Source of the DNA: Mugil cephalus
Taxonomy: Eukaryota; Chordata; Actinopteri; Mugiliformes; Mugilidae
DNA length: 64,000 nucleotides
Assembly (NCBI RefSeq): GCF_022458985.1
Contig: NC_061772.1
Span: 26,037,501 to 26,101,500, forward strand
Direction of reading: 5' to 3'
A program made the position numbers and the translations under genes. This document shows, piece after piece, positions 29,652 through 40,384 of this stretch. The notes below the pieces were generated by a model. It was not told the DNA's origin, did not search any database, and was given only the letters and a program-made list of their open reading frames with translations. Within the stretch, counting starts at the first letter, position 1, and the number at the start of each line of letters is the position of its first letter.

Positions 29652-30884
29652 GATGACACTAACCCGGGGAAATATTAAAAATAAATAAATAAATATAAAA
29701 ATATTAAAAAATGAAAAACAATAACAAATTCGATATGCCTCACTAAAATCTACCTTCACCGGAAAAAATCACTGGAGCATGAAAAACAAAAAACATCACA
29801 GCGGAACTTTTAAAAAGTGGTTGCAACCGTATTTTTCTTCCGTAAAGCAAATACAGACATCGCGCATGAGTTCCGGGATATTCACGTGTGAGGTTTATTA
29901 GACGGTTACACAGCCGGCTTTTGATGAGAAAATCAATTTTTTAATGTAGTTTTTATTATTGTTCTTTTTTTTCAATTTTATGAACACAGATATTAAGAAA
30001 AACAGACAAAACAAAATACAAAACAACAAAGTTCTACCCCCAAACTAACAGTGACCACTAACATTCATTCTTACATAAGCTATAACCCTGGGAGTTATCT
30101 GCCCTTTAATTTATCTCATGTATGCGCTTCTCGTTTACTTAGCTGCTGACGTCTTTGTATTTACTTATTTCTTTATTACGGTATTGTAAACACAGTATTG
30201 CGTAGCATACACGACACAGGTTTTTCTGCCGAGCGTGGGTTTTTTACTCTCCTCAGCACGACTATCAAGGCTTGACTTGTACACGTACTAACTTGTTTAC
30301 GACATTCAATACAGAATGTTATACTTATTTGTGCTTTAATCTACTGACAGCGTGTCGCCTTTGTGTGTTGGTGCTGCGAGAGAAGAGAGAAGAGCGGTGT
30401 CCAGACAGGAAGTTTTGCCTGAAAGACTAAACTCGGGGCTAATACAGGTCTCGTCTGCCCACGAGAGGCCAACTGTTTCCGGTGGCAAAATAAACAGCTG
30501 CTTACACCGAGTTAACTGAGGGGGGAGAGGAGGCTACCAGCAGGACTATTACCCGGTATGTAAACGCAGTACTTTATTATGAACCCATAATATTTGTTCA
30601 AACATTATTCCGGGGAGAGTTTTCCGTTCATTTGTCTTGGTAGCATCCACGTTTGTTTTTAACTTGCGTTGATAATTAGCCGCTTTGTTTTAGCTAAGAT
30701 TAGCGAGTTAGCTTGTTGTTAGCTAGTTATCAGTACCACAGGTATTAGCCGTTACTTTTGACTATTGGTTTTCTTTTATCACACAAAAACAAAGAAGTGC
30801 TAACAACGATATATTGTGTCCTCAGGATTAAGGGTCAACGGCACAGATTTTTTTTTTATCTGAAGTAACACGTCCACCTCCACC
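29652..30884. promoter_or_regulatory. Divergent ercc5 / blzf1 intergenic region
   Basis: The two start codons are 1.2 kb apart, head to head. A likely non-coding first exon of blzf1 ends at about 30555 (CCCG followed by GTATGT). A 5' UTR part of the ATG exon begins at about 30826 after TCCTCAG. The region probably holds both promoters. No TATA box stands out. Confidence 0.5.
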
Positions 30885-33800
30885 ATGACTACAGCCGTGA
30901 GAAGTAAGTAATGCTTTGTTTCCTGTTGTTATATTTGTCATACGGTCGCTGTTAAAGTGAATGAAAACCGCAAGAAGGTGTTGACTAACCACTTCTGTTT
31001 GGGCAGACACCAAGAGTTGTTCAGCTTTTCCCTGTACTGCTCGGATACGGTTTAGTATAAAGCTGTAAACATGCTCGATTTAATCAGTTTCAACAAGATA
31101 ATGAATCTACTCAGATTTTAATGCTTTGCTGCACCACATGTATTTAACTGGGAACACAAAAACATTACTCAATGTACTTTCCATTATGGTACTGGAAAGG
31201 GACTTTCTGATTATATGATTATGATCTTGGACATGTTTCGCCGCTCATTCATTCAAGTGTTTTTTTTTTCAGTTTTTAAAAACAAGTAGAAAGTTTAGGT
31301 TTTTATCAGGGTCATCTGCGGGTGGGGCCCACCTGAAACTCACATGACTAGACTCAAATGGATCCTGTTATCTGTGAGTTTCATAATTGTCCTCTCTGAT
31401 TTTGATAAAACTAGTCTTTTAAAACTGAAAATCAGTCATTTAGAGTGGTATGAGCTATTTTGATGAGTAGCAAAACAGCTGCAGGAAACCTAACAAGCTG
31501 CGTTAAGTTTGTTTTGTGGGTGGACTGCGTTGATTGTACTTTGGCATCTGCTTGACACAATAAAGCGTTTGACTGTGTGGTTTGTCCCTGGAAAAAAACC
31601 TTAATTCAGTGCATGACGTGTGTATCTGTTATATAAGAATGATTATCGTCGACTGAACAGCTCTGGATATGTTTAAGTGTAAACATGGCCTAATGTGTAT
31701 CCTCAGGTTCAGCCCGGGTGCCTGTACGAGGTGCAGGCGATGGCATGGAAACAGAAAAACCAGCAGCCACCCTGGAGGTTATCACAGACACACGACCTCC
31801 GAGTCCATCCGAGGTTCCCCTCTTGAAGATAGCTAGCCCAAAACACAGCCCAAAATCCTCCCATCTCGCCCAGCCTGCCGCCCACCAGCCCCTCGGCGTG
31901 CTCCACTTGGGTAAGGTGAGTCGAGAGGCTTGCACAGAAGTGGAAGCTGTGAGAATTGTCATCCCGCGATCTGCTATTAGCCGAAGTAGTCGCACAGGAC
32001 CTGTCGAGGGGAAAGGGGAGGCTGGGCAGCAGTCTGAGGAGCAAGGCTCTCCTCCACTACCACTGGTGGAGGACTGGAGAGGACAGCTGCAGAAGCTGCT
32101 GAACTCTGAACGCAGGCTGCTGCAGGACAAGGAAGGCCTTTCCAATCAGCTCCGCGTGCAGACAGAGGTAAGGCCCTGATGACATGGACATATATGATAT
32201 GAAGTGATACACAGTCAGGTTATACTGTTTAATATTCAGTGTATATTAAAGGTTTTCATAAGTGTAACAGTGATCTGCAAACAAGTTTTTAAGTTTTACA
32301 GGCTATTAATGTTTACTAACTCCGTGTGTCAGGTGAACCGTGAGCTGAAGAAACTGCTGGTGGCTTCGGTGGGCGATGACCTTCAGTACCACTTTGAGCG
32401 CATGGCACGAGAGAAGAACCAGCTGATTCTGGAGAACGAGGCTCTGGGCCGGTCTCTGGCACACACCGCCGAGCAGCTGGAGCGAATGAGCATCCAGTGC
32501 GACGTTTGGAGGAGCAAGTTCCTGGCCAGCAGGTATAGTAAAAAAGTTATTGGAATCTCATCTAATTAAACAAAACTTTTGTATATTGTAAGATAATTCC
32601 ACGTAGCTAGAGTAAGATAAATGCATTTAGAACATGATTTATCTACTGGTATCAGTAAGAGGACATGGTTCTCTTCTTTGCGCTGACGCTTGCATCATTG
32701 TTGTCTCCTCAGAGTCATGGCAGAGGAACTGACCAATGCCAGAGCAGCTCTGCAGAGACAGACCAGAGAGGCACAAGGAGCAATTCAAGACCTGCTGTTG
32801 GAGAGAGAGGAGTTCTCCAGAGACATGATGCTTACCCACAGGTAACACTTAATTAAGTATTTATTGTAACGTCTTACAACTTGAAAATCCTCACGGTCAT
32901 GGACAGGACACTGCGTTAACTTAAGGTCATCAGGGCTGAATGGGTTCTGCAGCCACTAGTTAACTAATACGCTCTACTTGCATCATTCCTGCATGATCCA
33001 GCATTTTAAGAAAATAGTTCTGCTGTTCTGTGTCCACCGTCTGGTGACCATTAAAAACGTGTGATGTGTACTTTACCTACATTTTAATAGCCCATCTATT
33101 ATAGCACATATATGTTTAACAAATTACAAGTTTATTTTTAGAATAATAAAATTATTTATTTTTATTTCATAAATTTGAACTACTAGACATTTAGGGTTCT
33201 GTTTGTTTTTCATTAGGAACATGTGGTTCCTACTTGTAACTAACAGAACTACCTGCAAGGGGGGGCACATGTTAAGGCCGTGTTGTACATGGGTAACAAA
33301 GTTACGCCTGTCCATCTGTTCCGTTCAGGGAGAAGTGTGCGCACGTTTGTGATGTGTCACTCGTGATTGCATTGTAATTAGTTAGTTGGAAATTGCACAA
33401 CGAAGTTCATTTTTCACTGTAACACAGCGGATATTTAAATATTCAGACCAGATTAAATCAATGGCTGTCTGGGGTTGTGGGCAGCAGGTTACAGTTTCAC
33501 AGCTTTTGTCACAGATACTAAATCATGAGTGACGCAGTGTTGACCTGTCTGCTGTTGTAGGCAACTTCAATGCTCCATTTTAAAAGAACTATTGTGTACA
33601 GCTAAAAGGGCCAGATAGACCCCACGATAAGTCTTTGCATTGATTGCCTTTGTGTCTTCAGATCTCTGGAGCAGCTCCTGGTGTCTCTGCAGTGGGGCAG
33701 ACAGCAGACATACTACCCCAGTGCACAGCCCCTCAGTACTGGAGAGCTGGCAGCAGCCAATCACAAGCTGGCAGATGCCATTAACTCCCACCTCCTGGGG

Positions 33801-34173
33801 AACACCAGCAGCAGCAGTGTAGTGAAAAGCAGCAGTGCAGCTGTTGAGCAGCTGTGCAGCACACCAGCAGAAAAGATGGCTGAGAAGGTACCAACTCTAT
33901 ATCACTGTACAAATCTTACCCCTCAAGATACTTGTCTAACATTTTTATTAGGTGATTCATAAATGTGTTACTTGTTTTCCTTTGCAGGTACTGAAGATTT
34001 TAGATCCAATTTCCTGCTCGGAAGACAAAGCAGAGCCTCCACTCAGTGACTCCACACCCGCAAACTTCCTGAGCAGCAAGAAGAGCATCGGCAGGTTCCA
34101 CCCTTACACCCGCTATGAGAACATTACCTTTAACTGCTGTGAGCGCTGCACTGGAGACATCCTGGTGCTCTAG
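30885..34173 (+). CDS. blzf1: Golgin-45 (BLZF1)
   Basis: A coiled-coil Golgi matrix protein that binds GRASP55 and RAB2 and supports medial-Golgi structure and secretion. Coding exons are 30885-30903, 31707-32167, 32333-32532, 32713-32841, 33662-33887 and 33988-34173: 1221 bases, 406 residues (human 400). The N-terminus has the conserved RGAGDGMETE patch. The central coiled coil contains NSERRLLQDKEGLSNQLR, GDDLQYHFER and QLERMSIQCDVWRSKFLASR, which match human nearly exactly. Then come LLVSLQWG and the C-terminal zinc-knuckle-like stretch IGRFHPYTRYENITFNCC. The protein ends in a short hydrophobic PDZ-type tail, DILVL, as needed for GRASP binding. All introns are GT-AG with matching phases. 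The first exon codes only six residues. Confidence 0.97.
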
Positions 34174-35170
34174 AAGGTCCAAGGGAAGCCGGGATGTCCC
34201 TGCCTGACACGACAGCAGCCACAGAGCTGATTTCAAATGACTGAGTGTATTCTGAGGAGTATTGATGCTGTATGTTGAGGGTTTCTTCAGTCAACAGCAG
34301 AAGTTGGCTGCTCTTGACCCCATTGCTTGTGGTTTGCGTGACTATTAGATTTATACCATTTCAGGGGAAGGTTTTAAACACTATCAACCTGCTGTTTATT
34401 TTTGCAGTCTGTGACTTGAAAGGTCAAAATAAGGAAATTAACTCGTTTGTTTTGGAATTGTGATGTGTTAATGATAAAATTGAATGCATTTCAGAGCCAT
34501 TTAAACCACGGAGGGTGATGTTTATTACTGAGAAGTGGGTTTTTAGCTCGTTGTTGCGCAGCGAACAGACACTTTTACGAGCGTGCGCTCGTTCAAACGT
34601 GAACAGCGGCTACTCATAATTTACTGAGCAAAAAAGGCTTTAATGCACAGTGTGAGGTAGAGTTGACTAGTCAGTCTGTTGCAGAATAATGGACTGAATG
34701 CACTGTGACTGAAAATAAGGCAGGATGTCTCCACAAGCCTCCACTTCCTCTGTATTATGGTGCTATCACATTTGAGAAAAATGGATGAATATATAAACAT
34801 TTTGCATACGGCATACTGTAAATGGATTATAATAATATACATTCAGTATTTTGGACGTGGACTTATGGTACTACAATAAATTATTATTGTGCAGTAGTAT
34901 CATTCAAAGAAAGGCCGAATTATATTTATTTGCATTGAGTTGGGATATATTTTGTTTTTATTTAAAAAAAAAAACAAACATAAGACTGTTACCATGAAAT
35001 GAATGGTTACGTAACGCATATGCCTTTCTGTGATTCTTTAAAGCTGTATAATGTTTTAGCTTATTTCATGTGTATGACAAGTTTGCTCTTTGCAGTAATG
35101 ACTGTATCATTTACACTGAATGTACACTAGAAATAGTTTTGTACATCTTTTGTTTTTAATGTACGACTTA

Positions 35171-35176
35171 AATAAA
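35171..35176 (+). terminator. Likely blzf1 polyadenylation signal
   Basis: AATAAA about 1 kb after the stop codon. An earlier AATAAA at about 34876 is an alternative. The blzf1 and trmt10c signals face each other about 60 bases apart. Confidence 0.5.
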
Positions 35177-35238
35177 AACCAAAGCAGTTTGTACGTTGCG
35201 AAACCGGCACTGGATTTCAAAGTGGCACGTTACAACAT

Positions 35239-35244
35239 TTTATT
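35239..35244 (-). terminator. Likely trmt10c polyadenylation signal
   Basis: AATAAA on the minus strand, 47 bases beyond the trmt10c stop codon. Confidence 0.6.
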
Positions 35245-35290
35245 CAACAGTTTTTTAAATTTCATTTGAACATACATGTCCTTCCTAACC

Positions 35291-36820
35291 TTACTCATCA
35301 TGTCCCCATATCTTTGATTTGCCTGCCCTTTTCCTTCCTTCCATGGTACTCTTAGACGAAGTCCGCACTTTGGTTGCAGCTGGTGTATTTTTTCTGTCGC
35401 TGGCCAATCCAGACGTTCTGTCTCTTCTAGTGAACTCCACCTCTTTCTGGGACTTGTAGAAACTCTGGCTTTTAAATGTCTTTACACTTGTCTTCAGCCT
35501 GTCCCCATCCTCTTGCGGTCGACCGTTGAACCCCTTACGTATTCTCTTTTTCTGTGCCTGCTTCGGGTGGAAGCCGTCGTGCTTCCTCTGAGGCACGAAC
35601 TTCAACGCCTCTTCCCAGTTTCCCGTTTCCTTCAGAGTGAGCATGATGCAGATCATCTGGTCCAGAGTCAGATTTTTGGTTCCTATCTCCCAGTGGAGAT
35701 GCTCATCCAGCGGTAGACGGGCTGTGGCCAAGTTCAGACGCTTGGCGTTAGCCAACGCTAAGCCTGACTGGATCGACCGGTCCACCAGAGCTCCGATGAT
35801 GTAGACCTTGGAGTGGTCGAAGGTGCGGAGGACGTTAGGGGAGTCGGCCGTGAGGTATACGAGCTGCTCTCGGGGGAACACGTCGATGTGTGGGCGGTCG
35901 GTGCCAGTGATAAATATCCGTTCCCAGGTCTCTGCACCGTATTGTTTGAGCAGCTCCTTCATGTAGCCCCCGTCTGGCTGCAGGTTGCAGAAATGGAGGT
36001 GGTAGGGGTCGGTAGCACGCCGGTTCCACGCTTCCACATCCTGCAGCTGGGAGACGGTGTTCTCCAACTCCCGCCTGCTCATGTTGGACTCGTAGCTCAT
36101 GTCAAACACCAGCGGCTGACCGAACAACATGGCCTGAGCGCTCCTCCACGCCAGCAGATTGTCCAGGGTGCGGTTCCAGAACTGGAGCACGAATGTGTTT
36201 TTTAACTCCTGCGCTTCCTCAGCATCGCCCTCGCGTTCTCTCTTCTCCTTCATCCAGGCTTCTCGTTCCGCCTTCTTCTGCTGCTGCTTCACCTTGCGAG
36301 TCAGTTTGTGGTTCTCCTTCTGAGCCAGGTACTTCAGGTACTTCTTACTGGCGGACTTGGTGGTGAGCTTTGCCAGCGTCTGAAGCTCCTCATCCGTGAT
36401 CTCCTGCGGTACTTGCTTGCCAGCTTGCTGCCACATCCAGACAAGATCTCGAATTGCCTCCAAGGAAGCGGCCTCACTTAAATCCCCTCTTGGTTCTTTT
36501 AGGTTTTCACCATCATCACTTGCTTCAGCTTCACTGCTGACTTGCTTACTCTCAAATGCTGCTTGGGATCTCATCACAGATTTCCATCCGTCCAGGTCCA
36601 ACGTCTCCTTGTCTTTGGATTCATCTTCTTCTATATGAAGAACATCTTTCCCCGGAGAGGTTCCCGTACTGAAGGGGCGACTGAGGACGGATACTCTGTG
36701 ATGGCAGGAGCTGTGGACCAGGAGAAAACCGCTCATTTGCCTCTTGGTACCATACGATGCCGAAAAACGACTGCAGTTTCGGAATACATTGCAAGCTTGG
36801 GTAGCGAAGAGTCGTAGCAT
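35291..36820 (-). CDS. trmt10c: Mitochondrial RNase P subunit 1 / tRNA m1(A/G)9 methyltransferase
   Basis: TRMT10C (MRPP1) is a mitochondrial SPOUT methyltransferase. With HSD17B10 it methylates position 9 of mitochondrial tRNAs, and with PRORP it completes RNase P for 5' processing. It is a single uninterrupted frame. I chose the Met at 36820 (MLRLFATQACN) because it opens a basic, amphipathic mitochondrial presequence; an in-frame Met at 36877 is upstream. This gives 509 residues (human 403). The TRM10 domain covers about residues 220-415: GQPLVFDMSYE, YLTADSPNVL, VYIIGALVDRS, AKRLNLATARLPLD and NLTLDQM. A Lys/Glu-rich helical segment precedes it, as in human. After ALKFVPQRKHDGF comes a basic tail of about 90 residues, much longer than the human end. 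Confidence 0.96.
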   Translation of the reverse strand: MLRLFATQACNVFRNCSRFSASYGTKRQMSGFLLVHSSCHHRVSVLSRPFSTGTSPGKDVLHIEEDESKDKETLDLDGWKSVMRSQAAFESKQVSSEAEASDDGENLKEPRGDLSEAASLEAIRDLVWMWQQAGKQVPQEITDEELQTLAKLTTKSASKKYLKYLAQKENHKLTRKVKQQQKKAEREAWMKEKREREGDAEEAQELKNTFVLQFWNRTLDNLLAWRSAQAMLFGQPLVFDMSYESNMSRRELENTVSQLQDVEAWNRRATDPYHLHFCNLQPDGGYMKELLKQYGAETWERIFITGTDRPHIDVFPREQLVYLTADSPNVLRTFDHSKVYIIGALVDRSIQSGLALANAKRLNLATARLPLDEHLHWEIGTKNLTLDQMICIMLTLKETGNWEEALKFVPQRKHDGFHPKQAQKKRIRKGFNGRPQEDGDRLKTSVKTFKSQSFYKSQKEVEFTRRDRTSGLASDRKNTPAATKVRTSSKSTMEGRKRAGKSKIWGHDE

Positions 36821-37287
36821 GGCTATAAATCCCTTTAAAGTTGCTTCAAAAGTGAAACTATAAATATAAACCCTCACTACTGGATTGTCTCTGTGCTTCG
36901 GAGAAAAAAAGTTTCACGAATCCGCATCTTGACCGATAAAACACTCAAAATTAAACATGTGTCAATGGTCCGGTATATCAACTACCGGGGGAAGGTCACG
37001 TTGTTACTTGGTGTCACACTCTAATGTTCCGTAATGAAACGCATCGAGGTGGTACGTGGTATGTTTGTCAAGAAGAAAATAACAACATGTTTTAATGTGT
37101 AATAAAGTTCAACTCAATATCCGGAGGCATCAATATACTTATATAATTAATTATGCTAGCTGTGTTTTTCCAATCTTACATAAATATAGTTTCCAGACGG
37201 ACATTTTATGCTGTCGGACGACAGAAATTACGCAATTTCCTTTTTACTCGTAGCACCAGCGGCGAAGCTAATATTTTAGCCACGAGA
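36821..37287. promoter_or_regulatory. Bidirectional trmt10c / txnl4b promoter region
   Basis: Only 467 bases separate the two divergent start codons, so both promoters must lie here. The segment has no TATA box and contains CCGGTATATC and ACCGGGGGAAGGTCACG near 36970-37005. Specific factor sites are not assigned. Confidence 0.6.
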
Positions 37288-38410
37288 ATGAGTTTGTTTT
37301 TGCCCAAATTAACTTGCAAAAAAGACATAGATGAAGTTATCAAAGGCGTCGCGGAAAAGGTCGTGGTTTTGAGGTTTGGCAGAGACGAAGACTCGGTTTG
37401 TCTGCAGATCGATGAAATTGTAAGTTCGTTAACGTCAATATAAATAAACTACCATTTTTGTGCTCATTTGTCATTTCGGTTTTTATCATCATCATTATTA
37501 TTGTTGTTGTTGTTTTTTTTTGCAGCTGTCAAAAACTGCGCACGACTTGAGCAACATGGCTTCCATCTACATCGTGGACGTGGATAAAGCTCCCATCTAC
37601 ACACGATATTTTGACATCAGTTACATCCCCTCCACTGTTTTCTTCTTCAACGGGCAGCACATGAAAGTGGATTATGGGTGAGCGAATTAATTAATTGACC
37701 TATTAAAAAAAAAAGCCCCAAACACCAAGAAACATTCATGTTATTTTCAAAAAGAAAGTTAGAATAAGGTTTAAGGTGTTTGTTGTCATATGCACAATTT
37801 AAAAAACAGCAGGTTGTACCTTATTAAAAAGTTCTTACTTTGCAGTTTTCCCTCACTAACAACACTAAATCAATAAAGAAAATAAGGTGTAAGAGAAATC
37901 TGAAAGAAAAAAGCTTCTTTGCTCTTTTTGTACATTTGTTCATAGTTCATTCTGCACTGTAATTCTGTTTTCTATTAAAATGTGTGCTTATACTATTTTT
38001 TTAACTGGATTTTACTTATATTTTATCTTAATCTTATTTTATTTTATCTTCTTCTTTTTACTTGTTCTCAAGAGTGTTTTTATTTGCTACTAACTACTGT
38101 GATCAAGCAATTTCCCAATGATCACTATACAATAAGTAATTGAAACAACCATCCAAAACACAAAACTCTTTAAGGCAACTACTTATATACTTGTTATGTA
38201 TGTGTTATAATTGAGCAAGTGTCTGATAATTGTTCTTTTTTCAGTTCTCCAGATCACACCAAGTTCGTCGGCAGCTTCAAGACCAAGCAAGATTTCAAGG
38301 ACCTTATCGAAGTGATCTACAGAGGAGCCATGCGAGGGAAAATGATTGTTCAGAGTCCAATAGATCCGCAAAATATTCCCAAATATGATCTTCTCTACCA
38401 CGGGATTTAG
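37288..38410 (+). CDS. txnl4b: Thioredoxin-like protein 4B (Dim2)
   Basis: A thioredoxin-fold paralogue of the U5 snRNP protein TXNL4A/Dim1. It is implicated in pre-mRNA splicing and cell-cycle progression and binds PRPF6. Three exons, 37288-37419, 37526-37677 and 38245-38410, give 450 bases and 149 residues, exactly the human length. Diagnostic segments are [52 protein letters not shown] and [20 protein letters not shown]; the protein ends [10 protein letters not shown]. The classical CXXC active site is absent, as is normal for this family. An in-frame Met at 37153 lies upstream, but the family start MS(L/F)LLPKL decides for 37288. Confidence 0.97.
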
Positions 38411-38997
38411 AGCCAACACTACTACTATTTAAGAGAAATAGCTTTGACTTTCCGCCACTAAGCAACACTGTTTTCAAGGCTGATGTGTTTCAGGGTGAGT
38501 GACTTGTAAATGTTTTTTTTATTTTCTTGAGAGAGTGAATTACAGACATTGGCCTTTACTCCCTCTGGTTTTTATTTGTTTGTCCCTTTGCATGCAAATG
38601 ACATTGAACAATATAAATAACACAAGATGCAAACCTGCAGCAAAAGTGGTTTTGCAAATGATTCATAAGGAAGGACGTGTATAGAATCAGACCTCAGGTA
38701 TTTAAACACTTGGTCCTTCCTGTTTACACAGAGTATTAACAACCAAACAACTGTAAAGGTATGTTAACCAAGGTTTCACAGTGTTGCGCAGAAGTTTCAC
38801 AGGTTGTGTGTTTTGCAATTTTGACCGTGGAGTTACACATGTCATATGTTTCGATAGTTATGACTTTTGACTAACAAAGTTTTTTGTTTTCTTATGAAAA
38901 TGTCTTGTGCCATTTTGATGTTTCCCATGGAAAACAGTTGTAGACAGCAGAGAGATGCTACTTAATTTATCCGGTGAACATGCTTTGCTGTTAATAT

Positions 38998-39003
38998 AAT
39001 AAA
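38998..39003 (+). terminator. Likely txnl4b polyadenylation signal
   Basis: AATAAA about 590 bases after the stop codon, in an otherwise featureless 3' flank. Confidence 0.5.
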
Positions 39004-39224
39004 ATTTGATCCACAAACTTTCTTAACAGTCTCTGTAAGTTTGGTTTGTTCTGCAGAAGAAGCGAGAAGGTCTGGGTTTAACCCTGCAGGCGTCCTCTTT
39101 ATGTTGTCTCTATATATAGTCTCTCTCTATATATATCTGTGATTTCTGTGGGTGCTGTGGTTGCCTCCTACAGTAAAAACGTGCTGGTTTAACTGATGTC
39201 TCTCAACTGGCTGAGTAGTGAGTT

Positions 39225-39420
39225 GCCATTCAAGATTCAAGATCACTTTATTGATCCCTGCAGGGAAACAGTTTTGTCCAAGAGTCTCAAAATAACAGAG
39301 AACATAAATGTGACCAGACACAGACATTAGGATGCGAGTCAAGGAAAAATAAGATAAAGATGAAACAATCTTAAAAATAGTGTAAGAATGAAGTAGTTTA
39401 GTTACAAAAAATGTACTGAA
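39225..39420 (-). repeat. L2-type LINE 3' fragment
   Basis: ATTCAAGATTCAAGATCACTTTATTGATCCCTGCAGGG is the standard 3' end of a teleost L2-like LINE in reverse orientation, followed by about 150 bases of its 3' UTR. No coding part is kept. Confidence 0.6.
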
Positions 39421-40220
39421 AATATACAGTCCAATCTACAATCACAGACATGAGATATATAGATATTTTTAAAGTGTCTCAAAACCAGACTCAGAATCAT
39501 TCATACCTATGGCAAATTTAGAATCACCAATCAACCAAACGAGCATTTCTTTAGACAGTGGGAGGAAGTCCTGAGCTGAAATGACACTGACACTCATTCC
39601 ATGGAGGCGACACTTCCACATTCATGGTATTGAACATGTATGAGGAAGCGGACACGTTGCATACTTCACCGAGCAGCAGATGGACAGGATAGATTACTCC
39701 ACTGCTTCAGCAACACTAAGAGGAAACTGCAAATCCACTTTTTTCAGTCGCCGCTTCCTTTAAAGGATGATTATTGTAAGACTGTCCTATATTGCAATAT
39801 TAGTGAGTATGCACTTCTGAGAGGTGTTGAAGTGTATAGCTCGACAGCCTCTTACAAAAATGCTGTGAGTTACATCACCAAACCAGCCGGGCACTTCCTC
39901 CTACCACATGGTCAGTTTATGGTTAATTTTAAAAGGAATTGTATGTCATGTAGGCATGTGATTGCAAAGCTCTGACATGTTCAGCTCTGACATGGCATGT
40001 TATCAGGTGTTGTAAGAGCCACTGAATTTCAAAACAGCTCGAAGTTGCTGCTTAGGCTCATGGTTTTAGTTTATTTAAAAATGATTATTATGTTTGTCCT
40101 CTAACTTGGTTGTGTTCGTTATATGTGCATCAAATATGACTTTGCACGAATGAGACCAGTTTTTAGGGCATGGATATCTGCACTGACTGATACATTACAT
40201 CTTGAAAGGATTCGGTATGC

Positions 40221-40232
40221 TCTAGATAGATG

Positions 40233-40325
<93 letters not shown>

Positions 40326-40384
40326 GTTGGTAGATAGGTTGGTTGGTTGGTTGGTTGATTGATTGATTGATTGATTGATTGATC
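40221..40384. repeat. (GATA)n, (GGTT)n and (GATT)n simple repeats
   Basis: A (TAGA)n run of about 100 bases changes into a short GGTT run and then (GATT)n. The GATT block abuts GATCCCCAAAGGGAAATG, the 3' end of the LINE to its right, so it most likely began as the LINE's tail. Open frames full of Tyr-Leu-Ser-Ile here are artefacts. Confidence 0.9.

Noticed and set aside
35513-36205. Plus-strand open frames inside trmt10c
   Set aside because: They are shadows of the real minus-strand gene, which has a complete conserved domain.
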